A stretch of 8,758 nucleotides of DNA from Pseudopedobacter saltans (GTDB lineage: Bacteria; Bacteroidota; Bacteroidia; Chitinophagales; Chitinophagaceae): NCBI GenBank assembly GCA_003241175.1, contig QFOI01000127.1:1-8758 (forward strand), in the 5' to 3' direction. Positions 1 to 7,188 of the stretch are shown piece after piece (the first letter of the stretch is position 1; each line of letters starts with the position of its first letter). Under the pieces are notes generated by a model, which had not been told where the DNA came from, did not search any database, and worked only from the letters and a program-made list of their open reading frames with translations. The position numbers and the translations under genes were made by a program.

Positions 1-566
1 CTATGTGGCTTGGTCCCATGAAACAACGTTTTCCTAAGTTTTGGGCTGAGCAAAAGCCTGTGGAGTTTTTAATTATTGGTAGTTCAATTCGTAGTAGTAG
101 TATCACTGCAGGAACATCCACAAGTGCTGCTATTAATGCTCAATTTTACAGATTAGGGATGGGTAACATAGATAATCTCACATTTGCTAAAGCTAATATC
201 AGAGCACATCTGTGCCTTATCTATCACGAACATGCGCATCAGATGGATAATAAGTATGGACGCGGGTATGCTTATGACAGAGTATCTCAAGGTGAGTACT
301 ATGGAATAGCATTTACATCACGGAACGATGAACAGGCTCAAAAGGATGGCTTTTTTAGCGCTTATGGAGGTTACGCGCCAGAAGAGGATTTTGCAACCAC
401 TGTGGAAGCCTGCATAAGATTTGATAAAGACTCCATCATGAAAATTGTCGCTAAGAATGCTAAGTTGAAGACTAAGTACGAAATGGTATACAACAAGTAT
501 CTGGGCATGGGTATAGATCTACACCAAATGAAAGTATATCTCGACTCAGCAGCGAATACTCTTTAA
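1..566 (+). CDS. Substrate import-associated zinc metallohydrolase lipoprotein (5'-truncated)
   Basis: This is the C-terminal part of a zinc-dependent metallopeptidase-like protein. The visible 187 residues carry HEHAH (residues 75-79), an HExxH zinc site in which the two histidines bind the metal and the glutamate is the catalytic base. About 50 residues later comes an E-E-D-F-A segment (127-131), where this family places a conserved acidic motif. These features, together with a DUF4302-like lipoprotein just downstream, fit the putative zinc-binding metallopeptidases encoded beside SusC/SusD pairs in Bacteroidota. Such proteins are surface or periplasmic lipoproteins thought to process imported substrate. 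No signal peptide or lipobox is visible and family members are longer, so the ATG at position 3 is almost certainly internal and the gene begins outside the window. The stop is TAA at 564-566; the next gene starts 17 bases later, so the two are probably co-transcribed. The family call is from motif and context, and the substrate is unknown. Confidence 0.8.
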   Translation, partial: MWLGPMKQRFPKFWAEQKPVEFLIIGSSIRSSSITAGTSTSAAINAQFYRLGMGNIDNLTFAKANIRAHLCLIYHEHAHQMDNKYGRGYAYDRVSQGEYYGIAFTSRNDEQAQKDGFFSAYGGYAPEEDFATTVEACIRFDKDSIMKIVAKNAKLKTKYEMVYNKYLGMGIDLHQMKVYLDSAANTL

Positions 567-583
567 TTAATTATAAATCTGTC

Positions 584-2005
584 ATGATGAGAAATAAATT
601 TTTATGGTTTTTACTACTTGTTACCTGTGGAATATGGTCTTGCCAAAAAAGTGATAGCCTAGCTATAGATGCAGAGTATGTTAAGGATCACCAAGAGGAT
701 CTATTAAATCAAATTAAAACAGTGTTGGGAAGTAGTGAATACGGTTTTGTATTATATCCTGAATCGATAACTACTTCCTCAATGATAAAGGAATATTCTC
801 TATTTACTTTACAATTTGATACCCTTACATCCAAAGTGACGACCTCTAGTTATTTGGATGGGTATAAAACTCCAGATGTTACGGACTATACTTTGTCTGT
901 AACAACAGGATTACCAATGTTAGTATTTGCCACTAGATCCTATATATCAAGGATATATGCTACTGGTGATGAAGGCGTAACAGACTTTTTTTTCCAAATA
1001 TTGAAGATAGATGGAGATACGGTCAAAATACGTCCATATCGAAAAGGATTCATATTTAACTCCGAGGGGGGAGCTGTGTTTAATTTGGTTAAGAAAAAAA
1101 TGAGCGTGGAGATTCCGAGTATCGACTCTAGTTCAATCTTTACTGCTTTGGTGCGGACAAATGCCACTGCTAGTCTTGCAAATCCGATTACATTTGGTTC
1201 AAGAATGAGTCCTAGTATTGCCGCCAGTAGTGATGTTACTGTTACTATTAAAGAGGATTTTTCTTTGGTCGACAAGTACAATCAACTATATGGTACTGAT
1301 TATGAGGCTTTGCCTAGTGGAACTTTCCAGTTGACTAAGAATCAAACAACTATTCCAAGTGGCTCCATTAATTCTAGGGATAGTTTTGTTGTTGCCATCT
1401 CGGGGGATACAACAAGCCTAGTTTCCAATAAAACTTATCTTTTACCATTGGTTGGGGTGACTAATTCTTCAGCCATTCCTATTGGGCTCAAAAGTGTGGC
1501 ATACATTGTTGTTGAACCTAATAACGTCTCTTCTGTTATTACAATCCCATCGTCTCCTGTAACACTACTGAGTAGGACGGGGTGGGTGGCGTCAGCCAAT
1601 AGTACGTCTGGTACCTATGTTCCCGCTAACGCTATTGACAACAATGTGACGTCTTCGTGGGCATCTGCAAGAACCCCAACTGTCGCCTCTCCAGTAACTT
1701 ATACGATAGATATGAGGACAACCAATACAATGAGAAGTATTCGTTATACTCCGAATTCTAGCTCTGCAGCATGGAGAAGTTATGATATAATACAGGCGCA
1801 AATCTATACAAGTATGGATGGTGTCAATTGGACACAACAAGGTGTTTTCAACGGGACACCTGTTAGTAGCGCCTCTAATTTAATAGTGCCAGATTACAAA
1901 TACATTAATTTTGTAAACCCAATAAGTACTAGATATCTTAGATTGTCAATAACTAAAAGTACTGGTGCTCTCACTGCCATTATAGAATTAAATCCCATAA
2001 GATAG
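584..2005 (+). CDS. Surface lipoprotein: DUF4302-like, DUF1735 and C-terminal F5/8-type C (discoidin) domain
   Basis: This 473-residue protein is probably a cell-surface glycan-binding lipoprotein. The N-terminus is a lipoprotein signal: basic M-M-R-N-K, a hydrophobic stretch 6-17, and a cysteine at 20 in the context I-W-S-C. The following Q-K-S-D resembles the export signal that sends Bacteroidota lipoproteins to the cell surface. Residues about 30-170 resemble DUF4302, including the G-L-P-M-L-V-F segment (109-115) and G-D-T-V-K-I (144-149). Residues about 180-312 look like DUF1735, with the V-D-K-Y-N-Q-L-Y-G segment (229-237) followed by a beta-rich stretch. Residues about 325-473 form an F5/8-type C domain, with A-I-D-N-N (350-354), S-S-W (357-359), the segment S-M-D-G-V-N-W (410-416) and R-Y-L-R-L (450-454), all typical of discoidin-like binding domains. 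It lies directly behind the metallohydrolase gene. Two adjacent ATG codons open the frame at 584 and 587; either could be the start. Domain names are by recognition; the DUF4302 part is the least certain. Confidence 0.75.
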   Translation: MMRNKFLWFLLLVTCGIWSCQKSDSLAIDAEYVKDHQEDLLNQIKTVLGSSEYGFVLYPESITTSSMIKEYSLFTLQFDTLTSKVTTSSYLDGYKTPDVTDYTLSVTTGLPMLVFATRSYISRIYATGDEGVTDFFFQILKIDGDTVKIRPYRKGFIFNSEGGAVFNLVKKKMSVEIPSIDSSSIFTALVRTNATASLANPITFGSRMSPSIAASSDVTVTIKEDFSLVDKYNQLYGTDYEALPSGTFQLTKNQTTIPSGSINSRDSFVVAISGDTTSLVSNKTYLLPLVGVTNSSAIPIGLKSVAYIVVEPNNVSSVITIPSSPVTLLSRTGWVASANSTSGTYVPANAIDNNVTSSWASARTPTVASPVTYTIDMRTTNTMRSIRYTPNSSSAAWRSYDIIQAQIYTSMDGVNWTQQGVFNGTPVSSASNLIVPDYKYINFVNPISTRYLRLSITKSTGALTAIIELNPIR

Positions 2006-2026
2006 TCGTTGCTATTCCTATCCATT

Positions 2027-2058
2027 AAAAAGGGCGATTCGAAAGAATTGCCCTTTTT
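2027..2058. terminator. Bidirectional intrinsic terminator between convergent operons
   Basis: A 14-base-pair stem (2027-2040 with 2045-2058) closes on a GAAA tetraloop. The only non-Watson-Crick pair is one G-T. The outer pairs are five A-T, so each strand ends the hairpin in a run of T, and the GGGC/GCCC core lies inside. The stop codon of the plus-strand lipoprotein is 21 bases to the left and that of the minus-strand gene is 8 bases to the right. The hairpin is therefore placed to end transcription from both sides. Confidence 0.9.
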
Positions 2059-2066
2059 ACGATTTG

Positions 2067-2627
2067 TTATAAATCATCCTTAACCTGAACATCGTCAATG
2101 TAGACATTAAAGTCGTCAAACCAAACATTGCCATTACCTATGGTCATGCCTCCGAATCCAATCCATTGAGTATCAATGGTTGGAAGAATTTCTACAGAGT
2201 ATAGTTCCCAATCGTTTTTGGTTATGGGTTGTGATTTTTTGAAATCTATGACTTTTGTTGTGCCATTCAATTGTACTGCTATATAGGCTGCTCCATTGGT
2301 CATTTTTTCGGACTTGGCATAAGCCGTAATTCTGACTTTTTGGTTTGCTCGAACTGTGACGTATAACAATTTAGTCAATAACAATGCCGCTCCATTGTCT
2401 TTACTGGAATCCGTTTTCGGTTTTATGGACAAAGACAGCTTTCCAGAGTGTGCTGTGCTTGAATCTACATCAATATTGTATTCTTTTTTAGTATTAACGA
2501 AATCCCAACTTATCACTTGGCTTTTTACATCTATATATTCAAAACCAAAGTTTCTGACTATTTTTTGAGAATTAGCCCAGTGACTAACTGAGATTCCCAA
2601 TACAAGTGCGGCAATTTTTAATTTCAT
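2067..2627 (-). CDS. Exported small beta-sandwich protein, carbohydrate-binding-module-like
   Basis: This is a 186-residue secreted protein with no recognisable catalytic motif. A signal peptide spans residues 1-20 (hydrophobic core 5-15, probable cleavage after A-N-S before Q21). The mature part is almost all alternating beta-strand sequence: N-F-G-F-E (26-30) at the start, W41, H-S-G-K-L-S-L (60-66) in the middle, and a closing V-W-F-D-D-F-N-V (168-175). This layout is typical of jelly-roll ligand-binding domains of the CBM type. From general knowledge, similar modules are found fused to Bacteroidota erythromycin-esterase-like proteins; here the module would be a separate gene. It is the last gene of the operon and begins 21 bases after the stop of the inactive esterase homologue. 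The start is the ATG at 2625-2627, directly before the signal peptide. Ligand and function are unknown; the fold call is an inference from pattern. Confidence 0.7.
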   Translation of the reverse strand: MKLKIAALVLGISVSHWANSQKIVRNFGFEYIDVKSQVISWDFVNTKKEYNIDVDSSTAHSGKLSLSIKPKTDSSKDNGAALLLTKLLYVTVRANQKVRITAYAKSEKMTNGAAYIAVQLNGTTKVIDFKKSQPITKNDWELYSVEILPTIDTQWIGFGGMTIGNGNVWFDDFNVYIDDVQVKDDL

Positions 2628-2648
2628 GTTTTTTGTTTAAATATATTG

Positions 2649-3809
2649 TTATCTGATGATATTGGCGGAAGAAACTCTTTGCAGAACTAATAGTCCATCG
2701 AACGGAAGGCCATTATTGTTTTCACTAGGAAGTATGGTTCGTGTTTCCCCTCCTCCATTTGTTCCCCTTGGGACATAGTTTTTTATATTTGGCGTGTATT
2801 TGTTATACAAAAATGAACCTTCTTTGACTTGCATTCCTTTGTTTCGAAGCCCCTCCATCAATGTATTGCCAATAGTTTTTGAGACTTCTTGGAAGTCAGA
2901 AAGATATGCAACATAATGTTTGCCTAGTCTACTTTGAAAAATCAATCCTGGAGAGTTCACCGTATCCCTTCCTCCATTGACAACAATTTTAGACTTCACA
3001 ATAGCTTCATTATAGGAAAAAAAGATTGTCTTCATGTTAGTATGCCGTAAAACCCCGTCGGCAAGCATATCCATTGCTTCCTGATAGCTTTTTAAGGAGG
3101 AAACCTGCTGGTTGTAATGAACGTCATCATTGAACATGGTAAGTAGATTCTTTCCCTTCAGGCGGCTTTGTGACTTGTCGCTAGAGCCCCACGCATAGAT
3201 ATCCCTGTAAGATAAAGAGTCGGTATAGTTGGGTGCTTGCCATCTACTTGAAAAAAGTCTACCTTGTTCTGGGTCAACAGGGTAGATATAGTGTGTCAAG
3301 AAATAATAGACAGGTATCAACCCCTCAGGTCCTGCCGATCCCGAAATGGAGATCTTTTTTGAAGGAAATTTGAGATTGTGTTTCTTCAGCCAGTACAGGA
3401 ACTGCATCATCTCCTGCGATGAATACATGGATTGTTGTAAAGATAGATGGGCTATGGAATCCATGGTATCCTTATCAAAACCGGAATTGCCACTTAGATA
3501 ATCATTCAATGGACGTAATACAAAATTACTTTGATTAAGAACTACCATTCTGAAGTCCCTACGACTTATTAGATATGCCGCAAGTCGGGTATTGAACAGT
3601 GTGGTTTCTTTTGCTAAAATGGCAATTTCACCCAACCCTACAAGTTTTACATCGGGTGTGATGTTATCGATAATGTTATTTTTACCAATCAATGTGACTG
3701 CCTTGTCTATTGGAGCTCCGATTATGCTGTCAACTAACTGACTTTTTGCCTGGTGTGTAAAAACGGTAATCAATATCAAGAAGCTTGTTATACTTTTAAG
3801 TCTATACAT
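2649..3809 (-). CDS. Erythromycin-esterase-family pseudoenzyme (active-site residues lost)
   Basis: A 386-residue exported protein that lines up with the neighbouring esterase-family protein but lacks its active site. Residues 1-23 are a signal peptide (cleavage probably after A-K-S, before Q24). The shared framework includes G-L-G-E (58-61), the R-x-V segment (87-89), a W-L-K-x-x-N-L helix (140-146) and the closing F-D-G-L-L-V-L (370-376). At the positions of the catalytic residues the sequence differs: I64 for the histidine after GLGE, N92 for the second-motif glutamate, and Y266 and A269 for the two histidines of the W-A-H-N-G-H motif. The arginine of R-D-x-x-M-A is also gone. Only the GLGE glutamate (E61) remains. 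The spacing between substituted positions 64 and 92 (28) equals that in the intact homologue, which supports the alignment. The frame is open and the signal peptide intact, so it looks retained rather than decayed. It may bind a ligand or partner without catalysis. It starts 11 bases after the preceding gene. Confidence 0.75.
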   Translation of the reverse strand: MYRLKSITSFLILITVFTHQAKSQLVDSIIGAPIDKAVTLIGKNNIIDNITPDVKLVGLGEIAILAKETTLFNTRLAAYLISRRDFRMVVLNQSNFVLRPLNDYLSGNSGFDKDTMDSIAHLSLQQSMYSSQEMMQFLYWLKKHNLKFPSKKISISGSAGPEGLIPVYYFLTHYIYPVDPEQGRLFSSRWQAPNYTDSLSYRDIYAWGSSDKSQSRLKGKNLLTMFNDDVHYNQQVSSLKSYQEAMDMLADGVLRHTNMKTIFFSYNEAIVKSKIVVNGGRDTVNSPGLIFQSRLGKHYVAYLSDFQEVSKTIGNTLMEGLRNKGMQVKEGSFLYNKYTPNIKNYVPRGTNGGGETRTILPSENNNGLPFDGLLVLQRVSSANIIR

Positions 3810-3820
3810 TGATTTCGAGT

Positions 3821-5077
3821 TTACTTGTTTTCCGTATTAAAATAGTTGCCTATGTTGTCGAAAACGACTAATGCGTCAAAAGACTTTCTCCCACCCAATA
3901 TTGAAGTTATTCCTGTCACATCTATTGAGTTTATGCGTTCGCTAATATCTTCATTGGTTTGATATATGTATATGCCATTTCGTCCTCCGTACTTTGTATA
4001 TAATTCACTCGCTGTTGAAAGTTGATTTGATCGAAATTTTTTAGTAGAAATAACCGGTGCGCCACTACCATTACTTCTATCTCCATATTCGGAGGTGGCA
4101 TATTGAGCAAAATCAGTCAACAAAATAAAATAATTCTCATTGAGCCTGTTTTTTAATCGTTCCCCTAAAGAAAGATTCCCATTGTATATATGACCGTTAT
4201 GAGCCCAAATTATGCTTTTGTATCCAGAACCGAAATTTATAACATTGTCAGCCATGACACTATCTCTGTAGAAAAGAGTGCTAGGTGGAACACTTTTTTG
4301 ATTGTTTTTTCTTTTACCTTCAAACATTAAAACATTTTTTTGAATACTTATATGGTAGTCTAACAAAGAAAATTCATCCTTTGGCAATTTTCTTTTGACA
4401 AAGGTTTTGTTATCGTCGTACCATGTAATTAAATCGTTTAATCTATCCAGTTCTGAAGAATTGTTAATATACCATTTGTTATAAAGGGATTCAATATTCT
4501 CTCCCGATATAGGAATTGCATATTTATACAAAATATATCTGTAAAACATGTCAATGTTGGCATCAGCTATGGGGTCTATGCCGATAACATTTACCATGTC
4601 TGACTGATGTGTCAGATTATAGGTTTTTACCCAACGCATTAGAGGTATTAATGCTTTTTTATACGCGGGAAGTATTGAGTTTTCTTTGTTTATAATGGAA
4701 TCCAATCTAATCAATGAAGTATCGTTAACATCATGAAGGATATTCCGTAATGACATTACCATGCCAAAGTCAGGCAATTCGAAAAAGACTGTCCGATAGT
4801 TTCTATATTGAACGAGATATTGGACTATACTGTCTTTGAGAATTAATAGATCAAGAGATCCATGAGAAACCTCTCCCAAACCTAAAACAGATACACTGTC
4901 GGGTATAATCGAATCCAGAGCCTTTAAATTCCAGGTGTTATTGGAATATAAGGGCTCATAGATGTCTTTGACAATTTTTCCTGATTGACTAAACGAAAAG
5001 TTTGTGCAGAGAATTAAAACCGGCAAAGTTGCCTTAGCAAATAATCTCTTAAGCCAAATTTTTGGAAATTGTTTCAT
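3821..5077 (-). CDS. Exported erythromycin-esterase-family hydrolase
   Basis: This 418-residue protein belongs to the erythromycin esterase (EreA/EreB-like) family. The active-site pattern is complete: G-L-G-E-V-S-H-G (66-73, E69 and H72), F-F-E-L-P (98-102, E100), the G-I-D segment (166-168), R-D-S-V-M-A-D-N (271-278), and W-A-H-N-G-H-I (291-297, H293 and H296). The spacings between E69 and H72 (3) and H72 and E100 (28) match EreB, where H46, E74 and H285 are known active-site residues. The N-terminus is basic, then hydrophobic to about residue 28, and ends in F-S-F-S before Q31, so it is probably cleaved by signal peptidase I and acts outside the cytoplasm. The cysteine at 24 follows leucine, not a small residue, and so is a poor lipobox. 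It is the first gene of a three-gene operon. Ere proteins open macrolactone rings, but chromosomal homologues in Bacteroidota have no settled substrate; macrolide resistance should not be assumed. Confidence 0.88.
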   Translation of the reverse strand: MKQFPKIWLKRLFAKATLPVLILCTNFSFSQSGKIVKDIYEPLYSNNTWNLKALDSIIPDSVSVLGLGEVSHGSLDLLILKDSIVQYLVQYRNYRTVFFELPDFGMVMSLRNILHDVNDTSLIRLDSIINKENSILPAYKKALIPLMRWVKTYNLTHQSDMVNVIGIDPIADANIDMFYRYILYKYAIPISGENIESLYNKWYINNSSELDRLNDLITWYDDNKTFVKRKLPKDEFSLLDYHISIQKNVLMFEGKRKNNQKSVPPSTLFYRDSVMADNVINFGSGYKSIIWAHNGHIYNGNLSLGERLKNRLNENYFILLTDFAQYATSEYGDRSNGSGAPVISTKKFRSNQLSTASELYTKYGGRNGIYIYQTNEDISERINSIDVTGITSILGGRKSFDALVVFDNIGNYFNTENK

Positions 5078-5108
5078 TGGGCGTTTTTGTAAACGTAAAA
5101 TAGCTGTT

Positions 5109-5140
5109 CAAATATAAGCTCTATCTCCGATTTCCTAAAA
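5109..5140 (-). promoter_or_regulatory. Probable promoter of the esterase operon
   Basis: Read on the minus strand, TATATTTG (5116 down to 5109) matches the Bacteroidota -7 consensus TAnnTTTG exactly. Twenty bases upstream lies TTTT (5140-5137), a weak match to the -33 TTTG element. Transcription would start near 5103-5106, giving a leader of under 30 bases before the ATG at 5077. The promoter sits directly after the dxs terminator, so the operon appears to be separately transcribed. Confidence 0.6.
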
Positions 5141-5141
5141 C

Positions 5142-5174
5142 GAAAAACGAGCAACTCAATGTTGCTCGTTTTTC
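5142..5174 (-). terminator. Intrinsic terminator of dxs
   Basis: A perfect 14-base-pair stem (5142-5155 with 5161-5174) with a five-base loop. Reading on the minus strand, the stem ends in a run of five T, as expected for a factor-independent terminator. It begins 17 bases past the dxs stop codon. It should separate dxs transcription from the esterase operon that follows on the same strand. Confidence 0.88.
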
Positions 5175-5191
5175 CATAAGATGAGATTCGC

Positions 5192-7129
5192 TTATTGTAA
5201 CAAGGTCTCTACGGAAACCCTGCTTTTGACAGATGCCATTTCGCGTATAGCATCGGCTATAGATGCTGCATCATAATGGCAAGCTGCATACAACTCTTTC
5301 AAAGTGCCATGTTCTACTATTTCATCAGGAATTCCCAAAATGCGAACATCCACTTTGTAGTTGTTTTCTGCCATGAATTCCAATACGGCACTACCAAATC
5401 CACCTTTAACTGTTCCGTCCTCAACGGTAATGATTTTGGAGTAGTTTGCGAATATGTCATGCAGCAATTTTTCGTCCAATGGTTTGACAAAACGCATATC
5501 ATAATGTCCGACGTTCAATCCTTCATTGGCAACTTCTCTAATTGCTGCCGCTGCAAAATTTCCAGGGTGCCCATAAGACAATACCGCAATATCTTTTCCT
5601 TCACGAAGTTTTCTGCCTTTTCCGATTTGTATTTCCTGCAAAGGTTTTTTCCAGTCACTCATCACACCATTTCCTCTAGGATAACGAATCACAAAAGGAT
5701 GTTTTGTCGATTCCAACTGGGACGTGTACATGAGATTGCGCAGTTCCTGTTCGTTCATTGGTGCTGACAAAATCAGATTAGGAATGCCTCTAAAATAAGC
5801 AATGTCGTAAGCTCCGTGGTGTGTAGGCCCATCTTCTCCAACCAATCCCGCACGATCCAAACAGAAAGTAACAGGTAAATCCTGTATGGCAACATCGTGG
5901 ACGACCTGGTCAAATGCTCTTTGCATAAATGAGGAATAGATATTGCAAAAAACACGCATACCTTGCGTCGCCATGCCAGCACTCAAAGTAACTGCATGCT
6001 GCTCACAAATACCCACATCAAAAGTACGATTAGGCATCGCTTCCATCATGATCTTCATGGATGATCCACTCAGCATCGCTGGCGTAACGCCCATGATTTT
6101 ATCGTTCTTTTCCGCCAACTCAACCAAAGTGTTTCCAAATACATCTTGATACTTCGGAGGTTGAGGAAGGTCAAATTTTGCTTTGTAGATTTCACCTGTA
6201 ATCTTGTCGAAAAGACCGGGCGCATGCCATTTGGTTTGGTCATTTTCCGCTAATTCGTAACCTTTACCTTTTACAGTAAGTATATGCAAAATTTTTGGAC
6301 CAGGGATTTTGTGCAGATCTTTTAATGTTTCCACTAATTTGGTGATATTGTTACCATCTATTGGACCAAAATAGCGCAGTTTCAAAGATTCGAATAGATT
6401 GGCACTGTTGCTAATCATTCCTTTCAGACTGTCTGCAAACTTGCCTGCCATTGCGCGTGAAAAAGATTTGCCTATAGGAAGTTTGCCTAAAGCTTTCCAA
6501 ACATCGTCTTTGAATTTGTTGTAGGACGCAGACAAAGAAATGTCTGTCAAATATTCTTTCAAAGCACCGACATTGGGATCAATGCTCATGCAATTGTCAT
6601 TCAATATGATCAACATGTCACTGTCGGTAACGCCTGCATGATTCATCGCTTCAAATGCCATGCCGGCCGTCATAGAGCCATCGCCAATAATAGCTACCGA
6701 TTTGCGATCTTCTCCTTTGTATTTGGCGGCAATTGCCATTCCCAAAGCAGCGGAGATGGAAGTAGACGAGTGACCTACGCCGAAAGTGTCGTATTCGCTT
6801 TCTGAACGTTTAGGAAAACCACTCAAACCGTTCATTTTCCTATTGGTAAAAAAGTTGTCGCGACGTCCGGTCAATATTTTGTGTCCGTAGGCTTGGTGGC
6901 CTACATCCCACACCAATTGATCGTAAGGTGTATTGTAAACATAATGCAAGGCTACAGAAAGTTCAACCACGCCTAGACTAGCGGCGAAGTGTCCTCCATG
7001 TGTGCTGACTACATCAATGATGTATTGTCTTAGCTCTTCACAGACTTGCAATAGTTCCTCTTGAGGGATTTTTTTCAAATCTTCAGGAGAATCTATGGTT
7101 TTTAACAATGGTCCAGCTTCAATATTCAT
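5192..7129 (-). CDS. dxs: 1-deoxy-D-xylulose-5-phosphate synthase
   Basis: DXP synthase condenses pyruvate and glyceraldehyde 3-phosphate, with loss of CO2, to 1-deoxy-D-xylulose 5-phosphate. This is the entry step of the MEP isoprenoid pathway and also feeds thiamine and pyridoxal synthesis; the enzyme is cytosolic. With the start at 7129 the protein has 645 residues, slightly longer than the usual 620-640. All the family landmarks are present: T-H-G-G-H (43-47), D-V-G-H-Q-A-Y-G-H (75-83), G-V-G-H-S-S (117-122), the thiamine-diphosphate motif from G-D-G-S-M (149-153) to N177, G-I-C-E-Q-H (373-378) with the cofactor-activating E376, and D-R-A-G-L-V-G-E-D-G-P-T-H-H-G (425-439). The longer frame from a TTG at 7150 is rejected because that TTG lies inside the promoter box. 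The gene has its own promoter and terminator, so it is probably monocistronic, although readthrough from the upstream barrel gene is possible. Confidence 0.97.
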   Translation of the reverse strand: MNIEAGPLLKTIDSPEDLKKIPQEELLQVCEELRQYIIDVVSTHGGHFAASLGVVELSVALHYVYNTPYDQLVWDVGHQAYGHKILTGRRDNFFTNRKMNGLSGFPKRSESEYDTFGVGHSSTSISAALGMAIAAKYKGEDRKSVAIIGDGSMTAGMAFEAMNHAGVTDSDMLIILNDNCMSIDPNVGALKEYLTDISLSASYNKFKDDVWKALGKLPIGKSFSRAMAGKFADSLKGMISNSANLFESLKLRYFGPIDGNNITKLVETLKDLHKIPGPKILHILTVKGKGYELAENDQTKWHAPGLFDKITGEIYKAKFDLPQPPKYQDVFGNTLVELAEKNDKIMGVTPAMLSGSSMKIMMEAMPNRTFDVGICEQHAVTLSAGMATQGMRVFCNIYSSFMQRAFDQVVHDVAIQDLPVTFCLDRAGLVGEDGPTHHGAYDIAYFRGIPNLILSAPMNEQELRNLMYTSQLESTKHPFVIRYPRGNGVMSDWKKPLQEIQIGKGRKLREGKDIAVLSYGHPGNFAAAAIREVANEGLNVGHYDMRFVKPLDEKLLHDIFANYSKIITVEDGTVKGGFGSAVLEFMAENNYKVDVRILGIPDEIVEHGTLKELYAACHYDAASIADAIREMASVKSRVSVETLLQ

Positions 7130-7147
7130 TTCGATCAAATTGAATTG

Positions 7148-7155
7148 CAAAAGTA
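7148..7155 (-). promoter_or_regulatory. dxs: Probable dxs promoter -7 box
   Basis: Read on the minus strand, TACTTTTG matches the Bacteroidota -7 consensus TAnnTTTG exactly. An A run lies just upstream (7165-7159), but no clear -33 TTTG is seen at the expected distance. Transcription would start near 7142-7145, leaving a leader of only about 13-16 bases before the ATG at 7129. The box lies in the short gap after the beta-barrel gene. Confidence 0.55.
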
Positions 7156-7188
7156 CTATTTTTTTGAGTGCCGGGTTTGTTATTCTAC

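Noticed and set aside
940..1281. 113-codon open frame on the minus strand
   Set aside because: It is antisense to the surface lipoprotein gene, has no family resemblance, and no promoter box was found for it.
2649..3809. Treating the second esterase homologue as a pseudogene
   Set aside because: The frame is intact over 386 codons, the signal peptide is good and operon spacing is tight. Loss is limited mainly to active-site positions, which suits a retained pseudoenzyme better than decay.
5020..5025. Cys24 of the first esterase as a lipoprotein lipobox
   Set aside because: The residue before the cysteine is leucine, where a small residue is needed; cleavage by signal peptidase I before Gln31 fits better.
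3821..5077. Calling the esterase homologue a macrolide-resistance gene
   Set aside because: The active-site motifs are those of the family, but chromosomal Bacteroidota members are diverse and there is no resistance context or mobile element. Substrate cannot be inferred.
5276..5767. 163-codon open frame on the plus strand
   Set aside because: It lies wholly antisense to dxs, whose protein sequence is strongly conserved there; the translated product is rich in Cys and Phe and resembles no family.
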